A DNA stretch of 64,000 nt from Candidatus Parabacteroides intestinigallinarum. GTDB taxonomy: Bacteria > Bacteroidota > Bacteroidia > Bacteroidales > Tannerellaceae. The notes below the pieces were generated by a model. The model made no database searches, was not told the origin of the DNA, and was given only the letters and a program-made list of their open reading frames with translations. The stretch lies in contig DXEN01000072.1 in NCBI GenBank assembly GCA_019114945.1, forward strand, positions 1 to 64,000. The letters are read 5' to 3'. Every line of letters begins with the position of its first letter. Position 1 is the first letter of the stretch. Below are positions 30,922 to 41,230 of the stretch, one piece after another. The translations under genes and the position numbers were made by a program.

Positions 30922-31290
30922 ATGATGGGCATCAAACAAAGAGAAGAACACACGGGCGGCGGATTACACAACGCGCTGGCGATAGGGACTACCATTAAAG
31001 GAAATATCATCACAGAGACGGACTTCCGTTTGGACGGCAAGGTGGAGGGCGATATCACGTGCCACGGAAAGATCGTGATCGGCCCGAAAGGACAGGTGAC
31101 GGGAAACGTCGTCTCCGAGAATGCCGAGATTCTCGGTAAGATTAACGGATCGCTCCAAGTAAACGGCAAGCTGGTCTTGAAAGCGACGGCCATCATTCAA
31201 GGAGACATCACCACGCAGTCGCTGGAGATCGAGCCCAATGCCCAATTCAACGGCACCTGCACGATGAGTCTCCCGGAAAAGAAAGCCTGA
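30922..31290 (+). CDS. Bactofilin / polymer-forming cytoskeletal protein
   Basis: FRLDGKVEGDITCHGKIVIGPKGQVTGNVVSENAEILGKINGSLQVNGKLVL beta-helix; track ORF begins 30856 but the promoter-like box lies inside that extension. Confidence 0.88.
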   Translation: MMGIKQREEHTGGGLHNALAIGTTIKGNIITETDFRLDGKVEGDITCHGKIVIGPKGQVTGNVVSENAEILGKINGSLQVNGKLVLKATAIIQGDITTQSLEIEPNAQFNGTCTMSLPEKKA

Positions 31291-31310
31291 CCGGGGAGGG
31301 GCGTCCCCCC

Positions 31311-34300
31311 TTACCGCACCCGCATCTTCACGTTGCGGATTATGCCCTCGGCATCCTCGGCGTAAATCATATAAAGAGCGTTACCCGGCACCACGAGGCG
31401 ATAGACCGATTGGTTCGCCAGCGATTGCCGTGCCACCAACGCACCATTCACGCCATACACACATACCGTACGCAACGGGCTGCCCGTCGTAGTCACCACG
31501 ATCTCGCCCGGGCGAATTGAATAAATCTCGATGTCGTTGCCCGGACGGATGCTTTCCGTACCCGTCGGCACGCCGCCTATCAAATAATAACGTCCATAAT
31601 CATTCGTAGCGACCCGCAGCTCCGTGCTTTCCCGCAAGGCGGTCGCCTGGCCGGTACGCGCGTCGTAGAGCGTCAGGCCGCTGAACGCCCCGGTTCCCTC
31701 GAAGCGCAAGGTCACTTCCTCGTCCCGTGCGCCATACACACCCAACGGTACCCGCTCGCAAGCCGTCCGCGTGTTGATAGAGGTCGCCATCGTGCCCGCC
31801 ACGGTATAGACCATCGGCACGTCGCCCAAGTTGGAGTCGAGGAACAACTCCGCGTCCTCGCCCGACCGGTAATCGTCCGATGCCATGCCACTATAAGCCA
31901 CCGCCGCCCGGCTGATACGGCCGTCTTGGGTTGTGGCGGTAATTAGGAGGGCTTGACCGGAAGCCGTTCCCGCGTCTGCCGACGTTCCGCCAAGGGCTTG
32001 CATATCGTGGGTAAAAGTAATCGTAGTACCATTCGCTCCATCCTTCTTTTTGACGAAGAAAGAACGCAACGGGGGAATCAAAGAGTTTTCGTCCGCGTTC
32101 GTCCAAGTCGTATTCTCGTCATCCGGATCGGTAACGACTACATTCTGCACACCGTCTTCAGCCACATACCAATATTTATTCTCTAAGATACCATTCTCAT
32201 TCTCTGCGCCATTTCTTTTAAAGAACGCTTTCATATTCAAATGCGCCATAAAAGGATTGCCGACCAAGTAATACCCGTCATTCGCCGACTCAGACAATTC
32301 GACTGTAATTTCATCATGCTGAACTTTTCCACTATATGAAATATCTGTTTCCGTCCGATGATAAATCGTATCCGACTTCAACCGACCGGAAACATCATTC
32401 CCGTTCTCATCTGTACGACTAATTAGAGTGGGATTACTTCCTGATGTACTTCCTTTCTTATAATACGAATAACTTACATCCGCCTTCGGCAAACGGAACA
32501 ACGCCTGTTGTGCATCCAAATCCAGCACCTTCAGCGAGAAGCCCGTACCCGGATCGTAGTTTTCCGTTACATCGTTATACAGACTGCTCCAGTTGCCGGA
32601 GATGGCTACGCTCTTAGGATTCGAAGCGTCGTCTGTATACAGATTGACCTCGGTCGTGCTGTTCTCCCATCCCCGCTGGTAAACGGAAGGATGGAAGCGA
32701 CTATATCCATTATTCGCTTCAAAGTGAATCGGTTGGAAATACTCCGTCGCCTGTCTGCCGGAAGTGGGCGCGTAGAAATCTCCCGCCACCACGCCTTGCA
32801 ACGGCGAGGCGAGCAAGTGCCAACGGTCACCGTCCAACTCATAATCGACCCACGCCTTATTATAAAGCAAATACTCGGCGTACAGCATCTCCGCCCCCGG
32901 CTCGAAATGAATCTCATCGCAAAGAGCGACGCGGTAACGTTCGGTCTTCAACATCCCGACATAATCCGTATTGGATTGCCCCGTATGTTTATAAGCCATC
33001 ATGTCATATTGGATATTCGGCGTTGGCTCTCCTATATGCCCCGGACGGTCTATTTCCCAACCGCCTTGAGACGCGGTCGTAGTATAACCGGCCGGATATA
33101 ATTCAATCTTGCTATCCTGAGGCATCGTAATTTTTGAAAATAGCATGGGGACATAACCACCATGTACATTCGCTTCCGCATATCCCATATCCGCATTTTC
33201 CTTATAATCCGAATCATTTTCTTTATGCAAATCCTTTTTATCCGAACGCATCCAATAACTATCATTGTTCCAGTTATCGACCGCCGTTCCTTTCCATGTC
33301 AAATATTCCGGTACAATCTTAAGCGTAATGGGAATCGAAGCATAACAAGCGGAACTAATCTCCGTGCCCGGAATATATTCTTGGGCATACATATTAAATG
33401 TATATTCATATCCTTCACGAGGTTTAAAACTAAATGTCCCTTGTTCCGTTTCTGTTGTTAAGTCATAATCAAACTTAACGGTGGCAACCGCTTTCATCCG
33501 ATTCGTTGGATCCATCTTTATACTTTCTAAACTTCCTATAGGCAAATCCGTTCGAGAGAAATCCGAACCAATAAACTTCTTTAACTCCGGATCGTTCGTA
33601 TTCACCAAATATATCCGAGTTAAATCCACTCCAGCGTACTGTCCTTGATTTTCATGTGTACGTATAATTTCCAAACCCGTCGCGTTGTCGTCCACATAAT
33701 TCGTTATACGCAGATCTATCAGCAAGTTCTCTTCTTCCGTAATCTGGCGATAGCCAATCCGGACAGCGGCCTCGTAGTTCTCCGGATAACCCATATACCA
33801 AAATCCAGTATGTACATGAGGAGATTCCTCACTGGTTTCCAAGGTTAAAGGAAGATAGCTCCAACAAATTTGCGTATCCTCTACCGGTCTTCCATTGATA
33901 TCCGTCACGGTAGTCTGTATCGGACGGAGAACCATATTTAATCCACTCACTAATAAAGTCACATTTAAATCTTGCTTATGCAACACTAACGATGGGTTTA
34001 AACCGCCCTCTACAATCGGTATCGTTGATTCCGCTTTTAATAAAGCTATCATATTTTCCGTTAACTCTCCCTCAGGTCGCACATCATCCGTGATTTGTTC
34101 GATATCCCGATACGCCTCTATATCCCGCAACGCGCTCAAGGCCTCATCCAAAGAAACTCCATACGTTGGATCTTCCCGTAAATATTCATCCACCGAGCCA
34201 AAGAACCAATCAAAGTAAATTGGCGTAGTCACCGGTGTTCCCTCTTCCGTTCCATCCTTAATCGTCAATTGAGCGGTAAAATTGAATACCTGCCCGACAC

Positions 34301-37300
34301 AGAACTCGGTTTGAGGCCTCAGAATCTCACCATTCATCTTTATCAAAGTAGCCGCCGTAACCCCGAAATCTGTCGATATAGCGCAAGGATTCGCCTCGCT
34401 CGCGATTTGGAAGGGTTCATCTTCACCCAAGGCGATCGCCAAGTAATAACGACGGGTAGGAATCAATCCGGATGACCACAAATCGACCGCCAAGGAAGGA
34501 GAACCCTCATTGTCGAATCGATAAAACTTCTTATTATTACTTCCCGGCGCACTCGTATTATACAGATCGTTACTCTCATACTTCGATTCATACGATAGTT
34601 GGCCTTCCGTTAACTCCACCGAACCCGTTTCTTCCCATAAGAAAGGCACTAAATTATTCGTTATAGCCTCCAGAGAGCTCGTGTTTTCTCGAATCGCCGC
34701 GTCATATCCCAATTTATCCACGAAACAGAACCGCAATGTCTGCGCGGCTCCCCCGGTTCTCGACTGTAAGCGATCCCAATCCAATACCATACGCAACGAA
34801 GTCAACTCTCCTATACAACTCGGATCTAATTGTTCCACCTCTGCCTCAACCCTCGCCATATAAATCTTGACATCATCGATATAGACATCTCCACCATCCG
34901 TCGAGGCGCTATTATTATCCACTTGCAAGATATAACCTCCATTAAAATCTCGTGCCTGCTCATTGATAAAAGAGAAATAAACCTGAAACCACTGATTAGT
35001 ATTAGCGCCACATCCCGGGATGGCGTCACTTAACAAATAAGAAGTACGAATCTGTCCCGTCGAGTAGCGATAAATAGGCGTATATGTAGTCTCACCCGTT
35101 CCGTCTTTTGTCACTCCCATAATCGTAAATAACATACCCGCGTCATTATTATTGCTTCCGCCCGCACTTTTTACCCAAGCCGACACGAATAATTCCGAAC
35201 CTACGCAAAGTTCCTCTTGAAAAGGTATTCGCGCGATTGTTCCCGGACGATCGGACACGTCTATATACATATGATAGGTGCTCGCTTCTTTTCCCAATTC
35301 CGATGGAGGATTATCGTCACAACCATCCCACTTTTCTTCAACCTCTACGTATTCTTTTAAAATGCCATAATAACCCCACAAGGGGTATTCATGCTGTCCC
35401 TTATAGGCTTTATCGTCATCAGTAGATCCATCATAAAACGCGTAACTACTGGATGTCCAATCCAAGGGGAAAGGATAATAATTCTCTTTCCCATATTGAT
35501 CGGCCACATCATCCGAATAATCCCAAGTTAAGGATGTCAATAACTGATAATTCTCCCTCAAATAATCGGGTGTGCGATAGGCAAAATTCCAATATTTTCC
35601 ATCGACCTTGTTCTTATCCTCAATATCCGCTACTTGTTGTTGCGACAGCATTTGTGTCCCTTTCAAAAAGTTCAGATTATACTTAGCGATATTATAAGTC
35701 GTACCACCTACCTTCTTAGTCACCAAAATCGTCGCCTTCGAATCACCATTACCATTCCCATCCACGTACCACGTGCCATCCGCACGACTATTTGGATACC
35801 GGAATTGGATAACTCTATCCTCATCGGAAACAGTTGCATTTTGTAATGTGATACCCGCCCCATTAGTTCCAAGCGTCACATCAAGCTGTTTGGTATCATC
35901 AGATATGTCAGGGATCGCATACGAGCCGGCGTTTTTCGACAAGGCGACCAAATCCAACGTATGGTTTGATACACGAGTATAAGGAAACGTTATATCATAT
36001 TCCTCCAAATAGTTTCCATTCGCGGTGCCTCCTTGATACGCGGGAGTTGTCAATTGGTTGTACCATTTCCAATGGTCTGACGTAGTCGTGCGGTCATCCA
36101 CACCTACGATATAAAACAAAACCCGATGCGACAAGGTAGGTTCATATATTTCTCCATCTGAATTACTACTCGGATAAAAAGTAGAAGAGCCGGACGTGGA
36201 AATATCAAAATCCTTCGTATAATCCGTATAACATGACACATCGCAAGCTACGATATAATAATCATTAGACGCTTGATTCGTCAAACCAAACCAATTCGTA
36301 AACTGATCATTCGTAGGATAATAAAAATTCATCTCTACCGCCGAGTTCGTATACAAATAACTTCCATTCAATGTCGCGACAGGATTTCCCACATATCCAT
36401 TCGCGAAACGATATACCGTTGGATCTATAGTTTGCCAACCATTCGATGTTGTTTTAACAGAGTAAGATTCTAACGGGGTCAATAAGTCCCAAACCTCATT
36501 GGGTCCAGTATTCCTCGTTCGAAACGTTTTATCGGTCCGGAAACTATACCAACGCTGGTAAGAGGCTACGCTCGACAATGCCTCCGATGTCTGTATATCC
36601 GGCAAGGTCAATCGGATAGAAGAACCTTTATGCATATAAATCGTGTCGATATATGTATGCGCCGCTTGAATCTCCAACTCATTATCCAGATTAATCGGAT
36701 ACATAGATTGTGAACCCTCTTCTCCTGTTCCCAAGAAAGTATCCATCGCCTTGGCAGCCTCACTCAAATTCAAACTTTCTTGCAAATCATACCACTTCGC
36801 GGGTTTGTGACGGATAATGGGTTCCGCTTCTTCTTGAAAAGCAATAGACGTGATGCGGGTATTCCTATATCTTTGTGCCTCAATACTTAATTGAATATAG
36901 CGTTGCGCCGCACCTGTCAAAGGAATGGTTACAGATGTTGAATTGTTGCTAATAGTACCACTGTTACCTATTTGAGTAAAATTTCCTGTGTTATTATTAT
37001 TTGTAGACACAGTCACTCTACTTGCTGAATAATAATTTGTTGTAGTATTTCCCCACCAATCTGTGGATGTAGTAGTAGCAAAACTTATCACTATCTGCCC
37101 TATTCTATTAGAAACTCCTGCATCTATTGTAATCGTACCAGTCTCATCTGTATTTATCTCCGCATAATTATCTGAGATTGTATCAAATATCCTATTTCCA
37201 TTTGAAACGTTTGAAAAAGTAGCATCACTTGCTGAAATTGATACATTTTGCCATACCGGTTCATACCTATCCCCCGTCACGGCTTGCCCCCAAACGTTCG

Positions 37301-37382
37301 CTCCTCCCGCCAGTGCCAGCAGGAGGGCGAGGGCGTATTTATATAGCTCATGTGTCGCTCTCATATCGCTTATCCCTTTCAT
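31311..37382 (-). CDS. 2023-aa secreted modular surface protein, last gene of the fimbrial locus (candidate tip/stalk adhesin)
   Basis: Signal peptide-like N-term; discoidin-like start; beta-rich body; C-terminal IEIYSIRPGEIVVTT...RTVCVYGVNGALVARQSL...YMIYAEDAEGIIRNVKMRVR resembles Bacteroidetes C-terminal sorting/beta domains. Confidence 0.7.
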   Translation of the reverse strand: MKGISDMRATHELYKYALALLLALAGGANVWGQAVTGDRYEPVWQNVSISASDATFSNVSNGNRIFDTISDNYAEINTDETGTITIDAGVSNRIGQIVISFATTTSTDWWGNTTTNYYSASRVTVSTNNNNTGNFTQIGNSGTISNNSTSVTIPLTGAAQRYIQLSIEAQRYRNTRITSIAFQEEAEPIIRHKPAKWYDLQESLNLSEAAKAMDTFLGTGEEGSQSMYPINLDNELEIQAAHTYIDTIYMHKGSSIRLTLPDIQTSEALSSVASYQRWYSFRTDKTFRTRNTGPNEVWDLLTPLESYSVKTTSNGWQTIDPTVYRFANGYVGNPVATLNGSYLYTNSAVEMNFYYPTNDQFTNWFGLTNQASNDYYIVACDVSCYTDYTKDFDISTSGSSTFYPSSNSDGEIYEPTLSHRVLFYIVGVDDRTTTSDHWKWYNQLTTPAYQGGTANGNYLEEYDITFPYTRVSNHTLDLVALSKNAGSYAIPDISDDTKQLDVTLGTNGAGITLQNATVSDEDRVIQFRYPNSRADGTWYVDGNGNGDSKATILVTKKVGGTTYNIAKYNLNFLKGTQMLSQQQVADIEDKNKVDGKYWNFAYRTPDYLRENYQLLTSLTWDYSDDVADQYGKENYYPFPLDWTSSSYAFYDGSTDDDKAYKGQHEYPLWGYYGILKEYVEVEEKWDGCDDNPPSELGKEASTYHMYIDVSDRPGTIARIPFQEELCVGSELFVSAWVKSAGGSNNNDAGMLFTIMGVTKDGTGETTYTPIYRYSTGQIRTSYLLSDAIPGCGANTNQWFQVYFSFINEQARDFNGGYILQVDNNSASTDGGDVYIDDVKIYMARVEAEVEQLDPSCIGELTSLRMVLDWDRLQSRTGGAAQTLRFCFVDKLGYDAAIRENTSSLEAITNNLVPFLWEETGSVELTEGQLSYESKYESNDLYNTSAPGSNNKKFYRFDNEGSPSLAVDLWSSGLIPTRRYYLAIALGEDEPFQIASEANPCAISTDFGVTAATLIKMNGEILRPQTEFCVGQVFNFTAQLTIKDGTEEGTPVTTPIYFDWFFGSVDEYLREDPTYGVSLDEALSALRDIEAYRDIEQITDDVRPEGELTENMIALLKAESTIPIVEGGLNPSLVLHKQDLNVTLLVSGLNMVLRPIQTTVTDINGRPVEDTQICWSYLPLTLETSEESPHVHTGFWYMGYPENYEAAVRIGYRQITEEENLLIDLRITNYVDDNATGLEIIRTHENQGQYAGVDLTRIYLVNTNDPELKKFIGSDFSRTDLPIGSLESIKMDPTNRMKAVATVKFDYDLTTETEQGTFSFKPREGYEYTFNMYAQEYIPGTEISSACYASIPITLKIVPEYLTWKGTAVDNWNNDSYWMRSDKKDLHKENDSDYKENADMGYAEANVHGGYVPMLFSKITMPQDSKIELYPAGYTTTASQGGWEIDRPGHIGEPTPNIQYDMMAYKHTGQSNTDYVGMLKTERYRVALCDEIHFEPGAEMLYAEYLLYNKAWVDYELDGDRWHLLASPLQGVVAGDFYAPTSGRQATEYFQPIHFEANNGYSRFHPSVYQRGWENSTTEVNLYTDDASNPKSVAISGNWSSLYNDVTENYDPGTGFSLKVLDLDAQQALFRLPKADVSYSYYKKGSTSGSNPTLISRTDENGNDVSGRLKSDTIYHRTETDISYSGKVQHDEITVELSESANDGYYLVGNPFMAHLNMKAFFKRNGAENENGILENKYWYVAEDGVQNVVVTDPDDENTTWTNADENSLIPPLRSFFVKKKDGANGTTITFTHDMQALGGTSADAGTASGQALLITATTQDGRISRAAVAYSGMASDDYRSGEDAELFLDSNLGDVPMVYTVAGTMATSINTRTACERVPLGVYGARDEEVTLRFEGTGAFSGLTLYDARTGQATALRESTELRVATNDYGRYYLIGGVPTGTESIRPGNDIEIYSIRPGEIVVTTTGSPLRTVCVYGVNGALVARQSLANQSVYRLVVPGNALYMIYAEDAEGIIRNVKMRVR

Positions 37383-37514
37383 TTCCTTTTATTTTAAAAC
37401 AAAGAATATCCTAACCATTACGGTCTCATCGCGTTCCCCCGCGAGGGAACCGACCACACGACCGCCCCGCCCACCGGGCGAGTGAAGGAATAATGTATGA
37501 CGCTTGAAAAGGAT

Positions 37515-37785
37515 TTAATCGATAAGATAGAGATCGTTCTTCACCAAATCGTAAAAGGCGGATACCAACTCCCGCGTCCGGGGGTTCGCTTTATGAAGAT
37601 AAATAGAAACATACAGCGTATAATCTTCCGTAAAAACAGAGGCCTCGTACATCCGAGAAAGCAGGATGGTAGTTCGAGAAATCTATAAAATAAGCATGAT
37701 AAACAATCCCATCCCTTGTCTTAAAAGAATAGCTCCATACGTCATTCTCCGTCAGGTCATAAGGGAGTGGCGAACTTGATTTCAC
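37515..37785 (-). pseudogene. Frameshifted small protein (DUF6169-like)
   Basis: Frame 1: (GTG)KSSSPLPYDLTENDVWSYSFKTRDGIVYHAYFIDFSNYHPAFS; continues in another frame as ..SRMYEASVFTEDYTLYVSIYLHKANPRTRELVSAFYDLVKNDLYLID*. Confidence 0.55.
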
Positions 37786-37906
37786 GTTCTTTCGCTATTT
37801 TAGAAATGTCCTCACCTTTTCGTATGCATTCCCGAATCGCCCGTTTATCCTCCAACACCTTTTGAAAAATAGATTGGGTCTCTTGTTTTCTCTTTTTATC
37901 CAACAT
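37757..37906 (-). CDS. Small 49-aa ORF overlapping the frameshifted gene
   Basis: MLDKKRKQETQSIFQKVLEDKRAIRECIRKGEDISKIAKEREIKFATPL*, below the track length cutoff; 29-bp overlap with downstream partner. Confidence 0.5.
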   Translation of the reverse strand: MLDKKRKQETQSIFQKVLEDKRAIRECIRKGEDISKIAKEREIKFATPL

Positions 37907-38025
37907 AAGGTTTCTAGTTTTCGTACGTCCGCGAAGATACGATTAATCCCGATAGCCAACAATCCTATCCGCTAAAAATCCTTTTCAAAGAGCGCTTTCC
38001 TCCCTCGCCTTAGCCGGGAAGTATG

Positions 38026-39450
38026 TCATTTCCTTTTTACCAACACGACCGGCTCGTACCACCGCGGGGCGGCGAGCCATTCGACAGCCCGCGTCTGATA
38101 TTCCGCCCCTTGGTCTTGCAAGGGGACGGTCGTAATTTGAAGCGTTCCGGTTACACGATTCGGTTGTGCCACCGTAAAATTCAATGTGGCGATTTGTCCC
38201 GGAAGCGCCGTCATATGTCCGGTCAGAGGTATTGCCGTCTCGCTATCCAACCCGATGAACGAACCCGAAGCTTCTTGAACCAACCACCAAGTCCAACTCA
38301 TTACGTCATTCGTTACACCCGCTTGTGTCCGGAATAATCCTTCGATTGAGAACGTACATCCTTCGGGCAGGTTGATGGCATAGTTCTCCGTCAATGTCGG
38401 GTCGGTCAAGTTGACCTTCACCGGATAGCCGCCAATCGGCGCTACATACGCCGTGATGGTCAGTTCCAAATTCACATCCGATAAATTCAACGCCACCGGC
38501 AACACCCGATTGCGAAGAATATCTTTGGTTGTCGTCAATCGTCCTTCGTATTCAACACCGTCAATCGTCAACGTCAATACATACTCGCCTCCGATTGTTT
38601 CATTGACATAAAACTCCGGAATAGTATACGAGCTATCATTAGCAAGCGTGAAATCCAACTCCGGATCCTCATACGTCCAAGCCTCCTCCCCTGCCGGGTT
38701 ATTGACCGTCTCTTGCTTGAACAAAGATGCCGATGAGGCAAATCCGCTCATCTTCAATCCAGAAACCTTAACTTCCGCTCCTTGCCGATTCGTCAGCGTA
38801 GCCCGCACTTTCGCCACCATGCGCACCAACGAGAGGGTCACGCGCTGCCCGTCTGTCGTCAAGTCCACTTCCTGACGGACGCTCATCGGGATATATTGTT
38901 CATTGTCTATATCCACCGTCTCCGCCGGATTCTGAATCACGAAAGATTGAATATCATCCGTCCACGGTTCGCCTTCATTCAATCCGGACAAATAATCATT
39001 CATTTTCTGACTGTCTGTTGTCTCGGCATTCCCCATATTGGCGAAAGCATACATCGTCTTTGTGCCCGGCATGAGGTCTACCGTTGTCGTATATTGGGGC
39101 AGGTTGCCAATCGCCGCTTGCCCTTGTTGCTCCGCGGTCAGGTCCTCGCTTTGAGGTGTCACGGTGATATGCCGCTCGATGACATTTTGGGCATTCACGA
39201 TAAAGAGATGAAGCGTATGGATGAACTCGCCTTCTACCGCGTTCTCGTCACCATGCATCGCTTTCGTCTCCGCGGTCTCCGCCGCACCGATGCGGATGGT
39301 CACGGCTTCCAGTTCCTCCACTTGCCCGGGACGCTCCTCCTCGCCCGGATCCTCCCGCTCGCCCGCTATCTCCTTCGTACACGCCATCAACGCGACACAC
39401 GCGAGCAGGCAACCCAGCCACCGAAATATATATCTATCCAAACTTCTCAT
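38026..39450 (-). CDS. Fimbrial accessory lipoprotein (Mfa3/Mfa4- or FimB-like)
   Basis: Lipobox CVALMACTKE; beta-sandwich fimbrillin-like; operon context. Confidence 0.7.
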   Translation of the reverse strand: MRSLDRYIFRWLGCLLACVALMACTKEIAGEREDPGEEERPGQVEELEAVTIRIGAAETAETKAMHGDENAVEGEFIHTLHLFIVNAQNVIERHITVTPQSEDLTAEQQGQAAIGNLPQYTTTVDLMPGTKTMYAFANMGNAETTDSQKMNDYLSGLNEGEPWTDDIQSFVIQNPAETVDIDNEQYIPMSVRQEVDLTTDGQRVTLSLVRMVAKVRATLTNRQGAEVKVSGLKMSGFASSASLFKQETVNNPAGEEAWTYEDPELDFTLANDSSYTIPEFYVNETIGGEYVLTLTIDGVEYEGRLTTTKDILRNRVLPVALNLSDVNLELTITAYVAPIGGYPVKVNLTDPTLTENYAINLPEGCTFSIEGLFRTQAGVTNDVMSWTWWLVQEASGSFIGLDSETAIPLTGHMTALPGQIATLNFTVAQPNRVTGTLQITTVPLQDQGAEYQTRAVEWLAAPRWYEPVVLVKRK

Positions 39451-39454
39451 ATCC

Positions 39455-41218
39455 TTACGCTCCCCCTTCCTTTACCGGCTCCAAGTCGACACTCTCACGC
39501 GGCGCCAGTTGCCAATCTTCCACCAAGACGTTTATGTTTACGGTCCGCTCACCCGGAATATCATTACCCGGTGTCGATACGCTCTTTATATCCAGCTTAT
39601 ACACGTTGTTGCGCACGATGGCATACTCCATCACGCCTCCGGTATTGTCCCTTCCGCTGACTAAATCATTTTCCGGCTTTTGGTCGTTGGCGTGCTTAAT
39701 CCAATACGTATAATAACAGATACCCTTCTTATAGGTAGACAGCCCGCTCATCTCATGCAGGATGCGGCGGGTCGTCCCAGCGGCGGCATCGTTCACGTCC
39801 ACCTGCGCTTTATCATTCTCTAACTTATAAGAACACGTCTGTTCCAGATAATACGCCCATCGCAAGGTCCGCATATCCTCAGCGCTAATCGCATCCATTT
39901 TGCCGTTCGAGACCTGCCGCAAATACGCCCGGTAGCCTACGGGGTCGTCCGCCAATTTCAGAATGATATTCGCCCGTAAATCTTCCCATGTTTTGACATC
40001 GTGCCAACCATCATTGATAATCGTCCAGCTACTTTCAAATTTCGCTTCCATCATCATTTCCAATGTAGGATAAACCACCCCGTCCCACTCGAAGAAGGTA
40101 TCGCCCTCCGTCATTTCATCGGGTGTATAAACCGCCCGGAATACGATACCGGTCGTACGGTCGCGCTGACCGGTCTGGTTCACGTTCTCTTTCGGATAGC
40201 CTACGCACAAATAATTCTCTTCCAAGTCGTCAACCAAGGAACCTTCCACGAATAAAGTTTCCCACGCCAAATCGTCATAACCGATATTCGGGAAATACGT
40301 AGCGGGGGTAAAGTCAGCCTCCACTTTCTCCGCCTTCGCATCGATTACGTAATTGGAAGCCGCGTTCGTTGTCGCGTCGGTTGTCTCCAAGCCTAAATAT
40401 TCCACTTTGGTACTTCCCCACCTATCGGCTACCCTCTTCAGCAGCCAGCTCTCAGCGTCGTCTTTCAAGGTATTCACCAACATCGCACCGGTAATCTTAG
40501 CGGTGCCGATGGGTTCGCTGCCCTCCGTCCCTACCTCGTATAAGTCTTCCGCCCGATAATCCACCCGGGCTGTCACGCGCTCCACGTCAATCTGCGTCGT
40601 GGCGGGATTGGTCTCGCTATTGCTGGAGGTGACGCACAAAGGAAAGGTCTCGTCGTCCGCCGATGCCATCAGGAAGTTGGTATAGGTCGTCCCGTTCACA
40701 TTATATAGTTTCGTTACCGTCTCTTGCTGTAAAGCGCCCAAGGTCGTAATATTCTCGCCGAAGTCTTCGCCTCCGTTCACCACCGCCAAGACGTGATAGT
40801 TATGGCTCACCAGCAACTGCTCCACCGGCACGGTCCTTGTCGTGGCGTACGTCTGACCAGTCGTATAATTAATACTATCCCTTCCAAAATACTGGCGGAT
40901 GACCTCTGTGTCCGCCGCGGAGTTCACGCCGTTGTCATCGGCATCATCGGTCGCCTCATAAAAAAACAACGTTATATCGTTCACCTCATTCTCTTCGCTC
41001 TGCCCCGGCTCGCGGCCATCGCCACCCTCGCCGCCGGTCGGGTTGGCGCGGGTGGAAGGGGTCATCGCGGTGGAGAGGGCGATCGACACGTAGGCGTACG
41101 GCACGCCCTCGGGTGTATAGAGCTGGCAATCCATATCATCGTCGTGGATTAGCTCGCACCCCGGCAGCCCCAGCGCCACGAGCAGCATATATATATAATA
41201 TGTATAGAGCCTTCTCAT
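39455..41218 (-). CDS. Mfa1-type fimbrillin / accessory fimbrial lipoprotein
   Basis: Lipobox LGLPGCELIHDDDMDC; C-term YAIVRNNVYKLDIKSVSTPGNDIPGERTVNINVLVEDW typical of Mfa1/FimA-family subunits. Confidence 0.82.
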   Translation of the reverse strand: MRRLYTYYIYMLLVALGLPGCELIHDDDMDCQLYTPEGVPYAYVSIALSTAMTPSTRANPTGGEGGDGREPGQSEENEVNDITLFFYEATDDADDNGVNSAADTEVIRQYFGRDSINYTTGQTYATTRTVPVEQLLVSHNYHVLAVVNGGEDFGENITTLGALQQETVTKLYNVNGTTYTNFLMASADDETFPLCVTSSNSETNPATTQIDVERVTARVDYRAEDLYEVGTEGSEPIGTAKITGAMLVNTLKDDAESWLLKRVADRWGSTKVEYLGLETTDATTNAASNYVIDAKAEKVEADFTPATYFPNIGYDDLAWETLFVEGSLVDDLEENYLCVGYPKENVNQTGQRDRTTGIVFRAVYTPDEMTEGDTFFEWDGVVYPTLEMMMEAKFESSWTIINDGWHDVKTWEDLRANIILKLADDPVGYRAYLRQVSNGKMDAISAEDMRTLRWAYYLEQTCSYKLENDKAQVDVNDAAAGTTRRILHEMSGLSTYKKGICYYTYWIKHANDQKPENDLVSGRDNTGGVMEYAIVRNNVYKLDIKSVSTPGNDIPGERTVNINVLVEDWQLAPRESVDLEPVKEGGA

Positions 41219-41230
41219 CCCCGTCGCACG

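Noticed and set aside
31311-31600. Firm call of a type IX secretion C-terminal domain
   Set aside because: Only loose resemblance by eye; needs an HMM and proof that the host has T9SS, so left as a possibility
38782-39660. 292-aa plus-strand ORF opposite fimbrial genes
   Set aside because: Arg/His-rich mirror frame spanning two supported minus-strand genes
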